Part shown: piece by piece, positions 54,448-63,868 of the stretch
How the letters are laid out: each line of letters opens with the position of its first letter
Numbering within the stretch: position 1 is the first letter of the stretch
From: Budorcas taxicolor
Lineage: Eukaryota; Chordata; Mammalia; Artiodactyla; Bovidae
Assembly: GCF_023091745.1 (NCBI RefSeq)
Contig: NC_068922.1
Location: forward strand, 32,592,501 to 32,656,500
Direction of reading: 5' to 3'
DNA length: 64,000 bases
Notes under the pieces: generated by a model
What the model saw: only the letters and a program-made list of their open reading frames with translations
Told to the model about the DNA's origin: nothing
The model's database searches: none
Program-made: the position numbers and the translations under genes

Positions 54448-54900
54448 ATATGATAATCCCAAACTCCTAATTTATCCCTCCCTGCAACCTTTCTTCTTTG
54501 GTAACCATAAATTTGTTTTCAAAGTCTGTGAGTCTGTTCCTGTTTTGTAAATAAGTTCATTTGTATCATTTTTTTTTTTTTAGATTCCACATATAAGTGA
54601 TATCATATGGTATTTGTCTCTGACTTATGTCACTTAGTGTGATAATCTCTAGGTTCATCCATGTTGCCACAAATGGCATTATTTCATTCTTTTTACTGGT
54701 TGAATGATACTGTTTTACACACACACACACACACACACCACATGTTCTTTACACATCTGTCAGTGGACGTTTTGGTGCTTCCATGTCTTGGCTGTTGTAA
54801 ATAGTGCTGTTATGAACATAGGGTTGCATGAATCTTTTCAAATTACTGTTTTCTCTGGATGCATGCCCATGAGTGAGATTGTTAGATGTATTTTAATGTG
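54448..54900 (-). mobile_element. L1 3' region, antisense, continuation
   Basis: 'aatcccaaactcctaattta', 'tccctccctgcaacctttct', 'ttagattccacatataagtg', 'gttcatccatgttgccacaa' and 'gtcttggctgttgtaaatag' continue the reversed L1 broken at 53492. A (CA)11 tract lies at 54717-54738. Confidence 0.9.
54717..54738 (+). repeat. (AC)11 microsatellite
   Basis: A pure dinucleotide repeat of 11 units inside the antisense L1. Likely polymorphic. Confidence 0.97.
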
Positions 54901-55133
54901 TCCATTAAGATATTTGAAATGTATACAGTGAAAAATAGGTAGCCCATTAGCACAGCCACTTGATTTAGATCATGAAATTCATGAGTAGTAGATTTTCTTT
55001 TTGCTCTTATAAGGGGAGGCTGTTAGGAGGGAGCCCAGTGTTGGCGGCCTCCATATTAATCCATGTGTGACCCACTTGGTAAGCTCCTCTTTCACCAAGA
55101 ACAGAATACAGATACAAACCAGGTTATTTTTAA

Positions 55134-55195
55134 AATTCATTATTTTTAATAGTTGTTTTACAGTATTGTGTTGGTTTCTACCAAACATCAACATG
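55134..55195 (-). mobile_element. 62-bp L1 insertion with 20-bp target duplication
   Basis: 'tagttgttttacagtattgtg' style text plus 'ttggtttctaccaaacatca' is the reversed extreme 3' end of a ruminant L1. It is flanked by 20-bp copies at 55114-55133 and 55196-55215 with one mismatch. This is an extremely 5'-truncated but typical L1 insertion. Confidence 0.88.
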
Positions 55196-55357
55196 ACAAA
55201 CCAGGCTATTTTTAAGCTTGAGGCAGACCTCAATATGGAAAGAGCACAGAGAAAAAGAAGCAATAAGGACCACACAGTAGAAAAGAAAAACGTTCTCCGA
55301 TTTCTGAATAATTGGCGTAGGGTGGTATTGTATTTTAAGAGAGAACCTTAGGAAAAA

Positions 55358-55500
55358 AACAAATTTTTGGATAAACTTTCTTAAGTGTATATTTATAGCA
55401 AACTTCAGACAATTGCAGACAGGCTGCTATTGTATTAAGGGGCCTTAGAGACAAACAAGCTGCCACCCTGGGCAGAGATATATCAGTTTAGCCTAGACTT
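55358..55500 (-). repeat. Segment D, inverted partner of 53493-53632
   Basis: The reverse complement of segment C: 'agacaattgcagacaggctg', 'ctattgtattaaggggcctt', 'gggcagagatatatcag'. Its flanks from about 55000 to 55357, apart from a small L1 insertion, may belong to the same unidentified element. Confidence 0.8.
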
Positions 55501-55609
55501 GTGAGAAAAGGAGGCGTTATGTTACATTGTATAGCAGATTTCTGAGCCACTCACCCATAGAAAGAATAAGTGGCATTAATATAAAACCCTGAAATGCACC
55601 ATGTGTCAT

Positions 55610-56172
55610 TTGTTGTTGTTCAGTTGCTCAGTTGTGTCTGACTCTTTGCAACTCCATGGACTACACACGCCAGTCTTCCCTGTCCTTCGCTATCTTCCCA
55701 GAATTTGCTCAAACTCATGTCCCTTGAGTCGGTGATGCCATCCAACCATCTCCTCCTCTGTGGTCCCCTTCTCCTCCTGCCCTCAGTCTTTCCCAGCATT
55801 CAGGTTTTTTCTAGTGAGTCAGCTCTTTGTACCAGGTGGCCAAAGTATTGAAGCTTCAGCATCAGTCCTTCCAATGAATAGGGCTGATTTCCTTTAGGAT
55901 TGATGGATTTGATCTCCTTGCAGTCCAAGGGGCTCTCCAGAGTCTTTTCCAGCACCCCAATTCAAAAGTATCAATTCTTCAGTGCTCAGCCTTCTTTATG
56001 GTCCAGCTCTCACATCCATACATGACTATTGGAAAAACCATAGCTTTAACTATATGGACCCATGTCAGCAAAGTGATGGCTTTGCTTCTTAATTTGTTCT
56101 CTAACTTTTCTTCCAAGGTGCAAACGTCTTTTAATTTCGTGGCTACAGTCACCATCCACAACAATTTTGGAG
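55610..56172 (-). mobile_element. BovB LINE 3' end, antisense
   Basis: 'tgttgttcagttgctcagtt', 'gtcggtgatgccatccaacc' and 'gtccagctctcacatccata' are BovB landmarks. The minus frame keeps 'VMYGCESWTIKKAEH' (55979-56164) but is broken elsewhere, so this copy is older than the one at 4.8-5.4 kb. Confidence 0.94.
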
Positions 56173-56322
56173 TGATTTGTAATTTTCTTACTTATAATCA
56201 TGCTTCTGTTGCAACAAGATATGTTGGGCATAGTTTTCATTCCATAATGGAGGTTCCATTTTTCTTAATTCTTCTGTTGTCTATGAAAAGATCTAGATTG
56301 AAAGTTCTCTCTAGGACTATCC

Positions 56323-56508
56323 TCGTGGCTCAGCTGGTAAAGAATCTACCTGCAATGCGGGAGACCTGGGTTCAGTCCCTGGATTGGGAAGATCCCCGGA
56401 GAAGGGAAAGGCTATCCACTCCAATATTCTGGCCTGGAGATTTCCATGGACTGTATAGTCCATGGGGTTGCAAAGAGTCAGACATGACTGAGCGACTTTC
56501 ACACACAC
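56323..56508 (+). mobile_element. Bov-tA SINE, perfect target duplication
   Basis: 'gtggctcagctggtaaagaa' to 'acatgactgagcgactttca' with an (AC)n tail. It is flanked by identical 10-mers aggactatcc at 56313-56322 and 56509-56518; the first overlaps the usual SINE start, so the exact 5' end is ambiguous. Confidence 0.93.
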
Positions 56509-56590
56509 AGGACTATCCGTAGCTATTGTTGATAAAGCTGGAATTTTCATTTAAGGAGGTACTTAGAAAAGAAAACTCTCTTCAAATTCT

Positions 56591-56910
56591 CTTGGCTTTG
56601 AATGACTCTGGGCTATTCTAGATAAACTAACTTGTCCTCAAAGGAAAATGAATTATCAATATTTAAGGTATACAACATGCTGTATGTTTCTATTTTGTTG
56701 ACACTTTCAAAAATTGAATTTTAAATAATTTCACACATGAAAGGAACCCTGGAATAAATGTACTTTGTTTCCAAGAATACCTTCTCGAAGGTGTCACAAC
56801 TAACTTGGATAAGTTTATATATACTTGATTGGAAAAAAAAAAAGTACTCAGATCATTTGAGGATCACAGTTCATTTTTTAGCTTGTATTTTAAATATTAG
56901 AGGTATGGGA
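56591..56910 (+). repeat. Local duplication, copy 1
   Basis: It matches 57565-57866 plus 58059-58092 in the same orientation. Shared text includes 'cttggctttgaatgactctg', 'ctttcaaaaattgaatttta', 'aagaataccttct' and 'gaaggtgtcacaactaactt'. By eye about 85% identical. I recognise no transposon family in it. Confidence 0.88.
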
Positions 56911-57564
56911 TTGAAGATATGGAATCTGCTCCCTCCATGGGTGCACTGCAAATTACTCATAGCCTGAACAATTATGCGAAACCCAGCACACCTGAATTTT
57001 AATAAAATGACTAAGATACACAGGAGAAAGTATGTACATTGTAATTCATTTCTTCCAAATTCTTCTATTACACGTGGGAAGGGGGAAAAATCCTATAAAT
57101 CTAGGGCTACTTGGATGCTTAAAATGTTTTAATTTTTAGCATTTCTTTTTGAAAGTAAAAAGATTTAATTTTGTTGGATGGATAGATAATGGTGTAGATA
57201 TAGCTGGAGATCTCTCTATATATTTATCTATTCCTGAAACCCTTTACCTGAATTTTTTTCTGCCAGGAGGAAACACAAAGAACCACAGAGTCTGTGATGC
57301 CCTGGGTGAGAAATTTCTATAGGCATACCTGAAATTCTTAATAAAAATTCCAAGAAGACAACTTTTGAGAACCATAAATAATTAAGAAAACTTCAGGGAC
57401 CCATGGTAGGGACTGACTCTCTCAACAGGCATTGACAAATTATTTAGGACTGTCTTTCAAGGCAACACTGGAAATACGTGAAGAAGACAGCTCATCACTT
57501 CTAGAGTCAAACAATGTTTTTAATTTTAAAAGTTTATCTCCCAGGTTGATCATGATTCATTCAA
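56911..57564. other. Unassigned spacer between the duplicated copies
   Basis: AT-rich sequence with no recognised repeat or gene. It does not resemble sequence following the second copy, so the duplication is not a simple tandem of this whole span. Confidence 0.5.
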
Positions 57565-58092
57565 CTTGGCTTTGAATGACTCTGGGCTATTCCAGATAAA
57601 CTAACTTGTCCTCAAATGCAAATGACTTATCAATATTTAGAGCATTCAGAATAGTACACATTTGACTTTGTTGATGCTTTCAAAAATTGAATTTTAAATA
57701 ATTTCAAACAGTGGAAGAAACCCTGGAATAAACATGCATTTTATTTTCCAAGAATACCTTCTTGAAGGTGTCACAACTAACTTGCATAAGTTTGTATGTG
57801 CTTTGTTAGGGAAAAAAATCACTCCAGTTATTTGACGATCACAGTTCATTTTTTAATTTGCATTTTTTAAAGATTTTTTGATGTGGACCATTTTTAAAGT
57901 CTTTATTGAATTTGTTACAGTATTGTTTCTGTTTTATGTTCTGGTTTATTTGACAAGCTCCTAGCTCCCCAACCGGGGATCTTAGCTCCCCAACCAGGGA
58001 TTGAACCCACACCCCATGCCTTGGAACTTGAAGTATTAGGACCACCAGTGAGGTTCCCTTTAATTTGTATTTTAAGTATTAGAGGTATGAGA
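57565..58092 (+). repeat. Local duplication, copy 2, split by a CHR SINE
   Basis: The second copy of 56591-56910. The CHR SINE at 57867-58058 interrupts it, and copy 1 has no SINE at the matching place. Confidence 0.88.
57867..58058 (-). mobile_element. CHR-type SINE, antisense, in duplication copy 2
   Basis: 'aagtctttattgaatttgtt', 'cccaaccagggattgaaccc' and the reversed head 'accaccagtgaggttccc'. 'ggggatcttagctccccaac' is partly doubled. It is flanked by tttaatttgcatttt (57852-57866) and tttaatttgtatttt (58059-58073), a 15-bp target duplication with one mismatch. Confidence 0.93.
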
Positions 58093-58425
58093 TTTTTTTT
58101 TCTCTTTTTGTTACCAATCTGATTACTGAAAGGCTGATTCTCCTGGACTCTCTAGAATAAGTCCTTCTGTTTAAACACTGACTACAGTATGTACCATCAC
58201 GTATAATGCAACTCCTTTCTAGAACATATCACAAGTGCCATGAATACTATTGTTGCTTCACTATTGCTCTCCTGCTAGGGTATCAGCTTCATAGAGCAAA
58301 CACTTTCTCTCTCTTGAGCTCCCATAAAGAGGACATACTGCATTCAGAAGAACTCAATAACTACACAATCAATTAAAGAGGAAATGATTTGATTAGTGAG
58401 CTAATTCTACCAAATGTAAGTAGCT
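58093..58425. other. Unassigned; possible L2 remnant
   Basis: 58255-58345 is faintly like a sense L2/MIR 3' end. Nothing else is recognised. Confidence 0.35.
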
Positions 58426-58592
58426 GACTGTTTGCGACTCCATGGATTATACAGTCTGTGGAATTCTCCAGGCCAGAATACTGGAGGGGGTAGCTGCTCC
58501 CTTCTCCAGGGGATCTTCCCGACCCAGGGATCGAACCCAAGTCTCCCACATTGCAGGCAGATTCTTTACTAGCTGAGCCACCAGGGAAACTC
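58426..58592 (-). mobile_element. Bov-tA SINE, antisense
   Basis: 'gactgtttgcgactccatgg', 'ccagaatactggagggggta' and the reversed head 'gagccaccagggaaactc'. The terminal 'gacacgactgag' tail is missing. Confidence 0.9.
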
Positions 58593-58712
58593 AAGAATAC
58601 TGGAATGGGTAGCCTATCCCTTCTCCAGTGGATCTTCCTGACCCAGAAATCGAACTGGGGTCTCCTGCATTGCAGGTGGATTCTTTACCAGCCAAGCTAC
58701 CAGGGAAGCCCA
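58593..58712 (-). mobile_element. Second Bov-tA head, abutting, antisense
   Basis: 'aagaatactggaatgggtag' to 'gctaccagggaagccc' repeats the head half of the copy on its left, without a spacer. The pair may be a Bov-tA with a duplicated tRNA-side unit. Confidence 0.9.
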
Positions 58713-58768
58713 GCTCAGCTGCAGATAACAGAATTCAGAATTTTTATATCACTAGCATATCATCTAGA

Positions 58769-58972
58769 GGGCTCTCCCAGTGGCTCAGCAGTAAAGAATC
58801 TGCCTGCAATGCAGGAGACAAGTTCAATCCCTGGATCAGGAAGATCCCCTGGAGGAGGGCATGGCAACCCATTCCAGTATTCTTGCCTGGGAAATTCCAT
58901 GGACAGAGGAGTCTGGTGGGCTACAGTCCTTGGGGTCACAAAGAGTCAGACACAGCTGAAGTAATGGAGCAC
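58769..58972 (+). mobile_element. Bov-tA SINE
   Basis: 'gggctctcccagtggctcag', 'caagttcaatccctggatca', 'ccagtattcttgcctgggaa' and 'cagacacagctgaagtaatg'. The flanks 'atatcatctaga' and 'actatcatctaga' indicate a target duplication (atcatctaga). Confidence 0.94.
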
Positions 58973-59169
58973 TATCATCTAGATTCCTAGAGCTTAGGAT
59001 CTATAGTCAGGGTTAAGAGACAGTGAGTAATCATACCGTTTGTGGACAAGAGAATTAGCACATTGTTCTGGAGGAAAATTTGTTAATATGTATCAAATCT
59101 TTGCAGATATAAATGCCCTTTGATCTAAAAAATGTATGTAAGGAAATGATTAAGGATAGAATATTTTTT

Positions 59170-59312
59170 ACTTGTTTATTTTTAAATTTTTTTAACTTTT
59201 TATTTTATATTGGAGTATAGCTGATTAGCAATGTTGTGATAGTTTTAGGTAGACAGCAAAGGGACCCATCCATATTTATATTCATTCTCCCCAAACTCTC
59301 CTCCCAGGATGG
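59170..59312 (-). mobile_element. L1 3' terminus, antisense
   Basis: 'tttattttatattggagtat', 'agctgattagcaatgttgtg', 'gtagacagcaaagggaccca' and 'tctccccaaactctcctccc' match a reversed L1 end. Confidence 0.87.
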
Positions 59313-59329
59313 AATACTTTCATGTCATC

Positions 59330-59522
59330 ATATGAAAGTTGCTCAGTTGTGTCTGACTCCTTGTGACCCCCATGGACTATACAGTCCATGGAATTCTCCA
59401 GGCCAGAATATTGGAGTGGGTAGCCTTTCCCTTCTCCAGGGGATCTTCCCAAGCCAGGGATCGAACCCAGGTCTCCACATTGCAGGCAGATTCTTTACCA
59501 GCTGAGCCACAAAGGAAGCCCA
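59330..59522 (-). mobile_element. Bov-tA SINE, antisense
   Basis: 'gttgctcagttgtgtctgac', 'ccagaatattggagtgggta' and the reversed head 'gagccacaaaggaagccc'. Confidence 0.93.
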
Positions 59523-59539
59523 GTACTTTAGATGTGTGC

Positions 59540-59700
59540 AATAGACTGTTTTTGTCCTCTGACCCCAAATTCATATGTTGAAATCCTAGCCCTGCTCAGT
59601 GAAGTTATTAAGAGGCAGGCCTTTGGGAGGTGATGAGGTCATGAGGGTGGCGCATTCCTGAATGGGAATAGTGCCCGAATCAAAGGGACTACTGGAGATG
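59540..59700 (+). mobile_element. MaLR-type LTR fragment, sense
   Basis: 'accccaaattcatatgttga', 'ggcctttgggaggtgatgag' and 'gtcatgagggtggcgcattc', then 'gaatgggaatagtgcc', match the 5' half of an ERVL-MaLR LTR. Subfamily not assigned. Confidence 0.75.
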
Positions 59701-60515
59701 TACTAGTATTTTTGTTTTCTAAAAAGCTTGTGTATCATCTCTAAAATGTTAAGCGATTGAATTATAGATGACCTTTTCTTTCTCTGATTCACTATTTTGC
59801 AGTAAAATTTTTTAAAGGGACAATTCAGCTGGGTATATTTGGTGGGGGATAAGAATTTCAATGAAAAACTATAAACAAGTGTAAAAGCTATTATGAAGGA
59901 ACACTGAATTTAAATTATTTGAAAAGTTAGTGCAAATATGAATAAGTGAAACTATGAGAAGTTATGAAATAAGTCAGCTGTACAGTATTGTCATGGGATA
60001 TTATGACATGTAATAGGAATTGTGGGAAAATTTAAGAATGAGTACAAATAACTGAAAATGAAAGTGTTACAGAAGAGGCTGTAGTCTGTCTTGATAACAA
60101 TACAGTGTCTATAAGAACATGTGCTTTTGTAGCCCCCAAATACCTTGATTTGAATCCTGATTCTTACTGATTAGACTCACGAGTATAAGATTTTTATGGA
60201 GATTAAAAGGCTTTTAAACTCGATTGTTTCTGTGTAGTAAGTACACAATGAATTAAGCATTTCTTAGTTCTTGTGGTCTAATAATATTTGAGAAAATAAG
60301 TCTGTTTACCAAGCTAAGCCATGTCTTTCTATTGCCACGGATATGCTCAAGTAAGTCACAGTTAATACATTATTTGTACTCAGTAACCATCTGCTTTCTC
60401 TGAAACCTTGACTCACAAAGTCATGGGGAAGTTGGATATATCCCGAACTTGACTGAAGATGTCTTGAGCAGACCTTTGAGCTGCCTTTACCAACAATCTT
60501 TAGAGTAACTACAAG
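59701..60515. other. Unassigned AT-rich sequence
   Basis: I see no recognised repeat or gene. Confidence 0.45.
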
Positions 60516-61004
60516 TGTTAAAGTAATTAAACCAGGAGGCCATTAGGCGGGTGTCTCTAATGACTTGATAACCTCAGTAAGCACACAAGCCCCTTGTACT
60601 TCTAAGTGCATGCTCAGCCAGAAAATAAAATATAAGTACAATCAATCATAAACAGCCAAGCGGGTTTTCCCAAACAAGACGACCACTAAAGCTGTAGCCA
60701 ATCACATGATTCCTTGCTTTGCTGCTGTATTTTCTCTGTGAACGCCTGGCTCCTATTGGCTGGAACGCCCCTCAGCACTTTTGGTTTGGTGCTACCTGAT
60801 TTGTTTCGATGCTTGCTCGAATAAAGCCTTGAGGAATTTCCCTGGCGATCTGGTGGTTAAGACTCTGCATTTCCACTGCAGGGGATGCGGATCAAATTCC
60901 TGATCGGCAAAACTAAGATCCCACCTGGTACACAGCGAGGCAAAAATAAATAAATAATTTTAAAACCTTGGAAATTTTTATGTGCCTCAGTTTATCCTGT
61001 AACA
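60516..61004 (+). mobile_element. Probable solo LTR split by a CHR SINE
   Basis: It begins TGTTA (60516-60520) and ends TAACA (61000-61004), a perfect short inverted repeat. Between these are a CCAAT box (60698-60702), ATTGGC (60745-60750) and an AATAAA signal at 60820-60825. Removing the SINE leaves about 350 bp, the size of a gammaretrovirus-like (ERV1) LTR. No internal retroviral genes adjoin it. I cannot identify the family, and no clear target duplication is visible. Confidence 0.55.
60831..60960 (+). mobile_element. CHR-type SINE inside the LTR
   Basis: 'gaggaatttccctggcgatc', 'ggtggttaagactctgcatt', 'aactaagatcccacctggta' and an (AAAT)n tail. The flanks taaagccttg (60822-60831) and taaaaccttg (60961-60970) are a 10-bp target duplication with one mismatch. 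Confidence 0.93.
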
Positions 61005-62335
61005 TAGATATTGTCAGAGTTTAATGGTAGGTGTTCGAATGATAACTTTGCATCTAAAAATACAACCCAGTTAATATTCAGCATTTGTCATGATTAGAAG
61101 AGTATTCATCCTTTAAGCTGATTTCTGCCTTCTTTCAGTTTGGATCCCTTCAGGATGCTGTTCTGCCCTCTCCAGCACAGCGCTAGTTAGTCACAAAGCT
61201 TGGGAAAATCTGACACCAATAAGTACGTGTAGCAACATACATTTTTAAAGTGTCCAGAGAGTGACCAGACACGGTCTCATGTTCAGAACTTGCCACCCAC
61301 AGCTCTCTGCACTGATTCATTCCCTGCCAAAACATTTGGTTTTGGTCCTGGAGATACTCTGCTCTGGTTTTTTGAAGGTTGTTTTTTTTTTTTTTTCCTA
61401 TTGAAGAAAAACAGAACACTCAGTGTGAAATAAACAATAACAAAGTCAGTACACAACAGACTTGCCTAAGTTTGGATCCCTAGAACTGTGTGGCCTTAAC
61501 TGAAATCACAGCTGTTGGAGGGAAGAAGAAAGTGAAGATCACAGAATTAAAACAAAATATCATGTGTCTCTCCCTATTTGTCAGCCTGTACTTTGTAAAG
61601 GCTTCCCTTGCACTTGTTTAGAATGCTCCCTGGGGTATTCTTTGTAGTGTATAATTTTCTAAATCAGTACAGAATAGACATTTTTATAACAGTTTTAAAT
61701 GCAAAGCAGTAGTTTGGAAGGGATACCCCTGTTGATTCCTCTTAATTCTTTCAGTCCTTTCCTTGTCTTGGAATAAAAATAGTAAGGAGAACCAGGGTGG
61801 CGACACGTTAAAAAAAAAAAAACCACTTGGAGTTAGAGATTCTGGATGATTCTGAGCTGCCCATCGTGGACTGAGTTGTTTCATAGAGCATTGTGCCTGG
61901 TCCCTGTCGAGATGGTCTTCCACCACCATACTTTTTATTTTGTTTTTTAAGTTTTTACTCTTCCAGAAAAATAGAAATAGTATAACTTAGGAAAAACCAA
62001 CTAAAAAATGGGACAGCCACATGGGTGAAATTTTAACAGGTAAGCAAAGAGAATGAATGGAGATGTCAGGTTGTTATTCGGGAGTTGGAGGTAGCAGCTG
62101 TACCAAAAATGTAGCCAACCAAGAGCTAAAGAGAGTGAGCAGGTATGTTTGAACCCAGCCTCTTATCAGCTACCTTAGCTGAAGCTGCTGGGTCTGCTGT
62201 AGACACAAGTCCTGGCTAGGATCTCGATGGGCTTAAGGAAGGAACCCTGTACCCTGTAGCATCCTGCCCTGTGAAGTTTGCAGTGTTGGATTTTAAACGA
62301 GATAGATGCTAAGATGTGTTAGGAAAAAAGGAGTG
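61005..62335. other. Unassigned sequence
   Basis: Contains poly-T at about 61381-61396 and poly-A near 61810. No repeat family or gene is recognised. Frames of about 80 codons lack domains. Confidence 0.45.
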
Positions 62336-62341
62336 AATTTT

Positions 62342-62590
62342 TTTTTTTAGTATTTATCTGTTTGGCTGGTCTGGGTCTTAGTGGCAGCACCTGGAATCTT
62401 CATGGCATCCTGCAGGATCCTTCCTTGCAGTGCACAGACGCTCAGGTTGTGACACACAGACTCAGTAGTTGTGGTGCACGGGCTTACTTGCTCCATGGCA
62501 TGTGGGATCTTCGTTCCCCGACCAGGGATTGAACCCACGTACCCTGTGTTGCAAGGGAGAGATTCTTCACTGGACCACCACGGAAGTCCC
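62342..62590 (-). mobile_element. CHR-type SINE, antisense, perfect target duplication
   Basis: 'agtatttatctgtttggctg', 'ctcagtagttgtggtgcacg', 'gaccagggattgaacccacg' and 'ggaccaccacggaagtccc'. It is flanked by identical 14-mers aaggagtgaatttt at 62328-62341 and 62591-62604. Confidence 0.95.
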
Positions 62591-62772
62591 AAGGAGTGAA
62601 TTTTGATTGACTTGACATTTTCCTAGTTTTCTCTGAAAAGTATATAGAAATTTTGGATAATGAAGTAATCTTTGGTTGCAAATGACTTTGATATCAAAAT
62701 AATGTAGATTAAACTTGTGTTTTTCATTAGCAATATAGACACCCCCCCCATTTTGATTTGCTTAAGGCAACT

Positions 62773-63020
62773 GTTTAGTCTTCTTGGGCTCCCATAACAA
62801 AATGGCATCGTCTGCATGGCTTCAGCAGCAGAAATGGGTTTTCTCAGAGTTCTGATCACACTGTTTCTGGTGAGGCCACTCTCTTTGGCTTGTAGGCGGC
62901 CTCCTTCTCCCTGTGTCTTCACATGGCTTTTCCTCTCAGCCTCTGGGGTGTCCTCTTTCTCCTCTAAGGATAGCAGTCCCATCGGATTAGGGCCACACCC
63001 TTATGACCATCTCTAAGCAA
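62773..63020 (-). mobile_element. MLT1-type LTR 3' part, antisense
   Basis: 'ttgggctcccataacaaaat', 'tctcagagttctgatcacac', 'ttggcttgtaggcggcctcc', 'ctgtgtcttcacatggcttt' and 'cggattagggccacaccctt' follow a reversed MLT1 LTR. A 66-codon frame here is coincidental. Confidence 0.78.
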
Positions 63021-63444
63021 ACATGAGTCCATAACAACTGAAGAGAAAACAAATTTAGGCATTTTACTTTTTCTTCTTCTTCTTTTCTTTTTTTCTGTAC
63101 AGCACGCCTAAAATAAAACTTGCTTGCTCCTGAATTTATACCATGGGATTCTAAATAACTTAAGAACTATAGTTCTCCTGCTTGGTAAGACTAATCAATA
63201 GTAAAATTGAATATAGACAGTTCTGTTCTTCTTAAGAGGCTGGCTTAATTGAAAACAACTTCACCTTTCTTCTCAGGCCGGGAGACAGCTATTTTATAAT
63301 CCAGAATAAAGTGCAGCACTTTTTCGCCATATTGGTGTCTTCCCCGGTGACCTGGAGGAGCTGCACTGCCTTTTGAAGATGCCGTTCTCGGGAGAGACAG
63401 CTCCACGGGGGAAATGAAGCCAGTACACTTTTATTGAAAGCGGA
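63021..63444. other. Unassigned sequence
   Basis: A TTC-rich tract (63063-63095) is followed by sequence I cannot assign. Confidence 0.45.
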
Positions 63445-63445
63445 G

Positions 63446-63778
63446 TTTTATCTTTATGGCTGCGCTGGTCTTCATTGCTGCACGCAGGTTTTTCTCTAGT
63501 GGGGCAGGCTGGAGCTACCCTCTAGTTGTGGTGCCTGGGCTTCTCATTGTTGTAGCTTGTCTTTTTACAGATCACAGACTACAGGGCGTGTGAGTTTCAG
63601 TAGTTGTGGTGGAGGGGCTCAGTAGCTCTGGCTCCCCAGCTCTAGAGCACGGGCCCAGTAGCTGTGGCATGAGACTTAGTTGCCCCGTGGCATATGGAAT
63701 CATCCCGGCCCGGGGATGGAACCCATGTCTTCTGCATTGGCAGGTGGATTCTTACCTACTGCTCTACCAGGGAGGTCC
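63446..63778 (-). mobile_element. Long CHR-type SINE, antisense
   Basis: 'tttatggctgcgctggtctt', 'tcagtagttgtggtggaggg', 'gctctagagcacgggcccag', 'catggaatc'-type text and the reversed head 'gctctaccagggaggtcc'. About 330 bp, similar in form to the copy at 2801-3126. Confidence 0.87.
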
Positions 63779-63868
63779 AGAGGAGGCTTTACTAATACTG
63801 AATGATGGCAGACTGCACCAAAATTGCAGACATTATCTCTCTTCTTTGTATAGAATTTCTCCTTTGAT

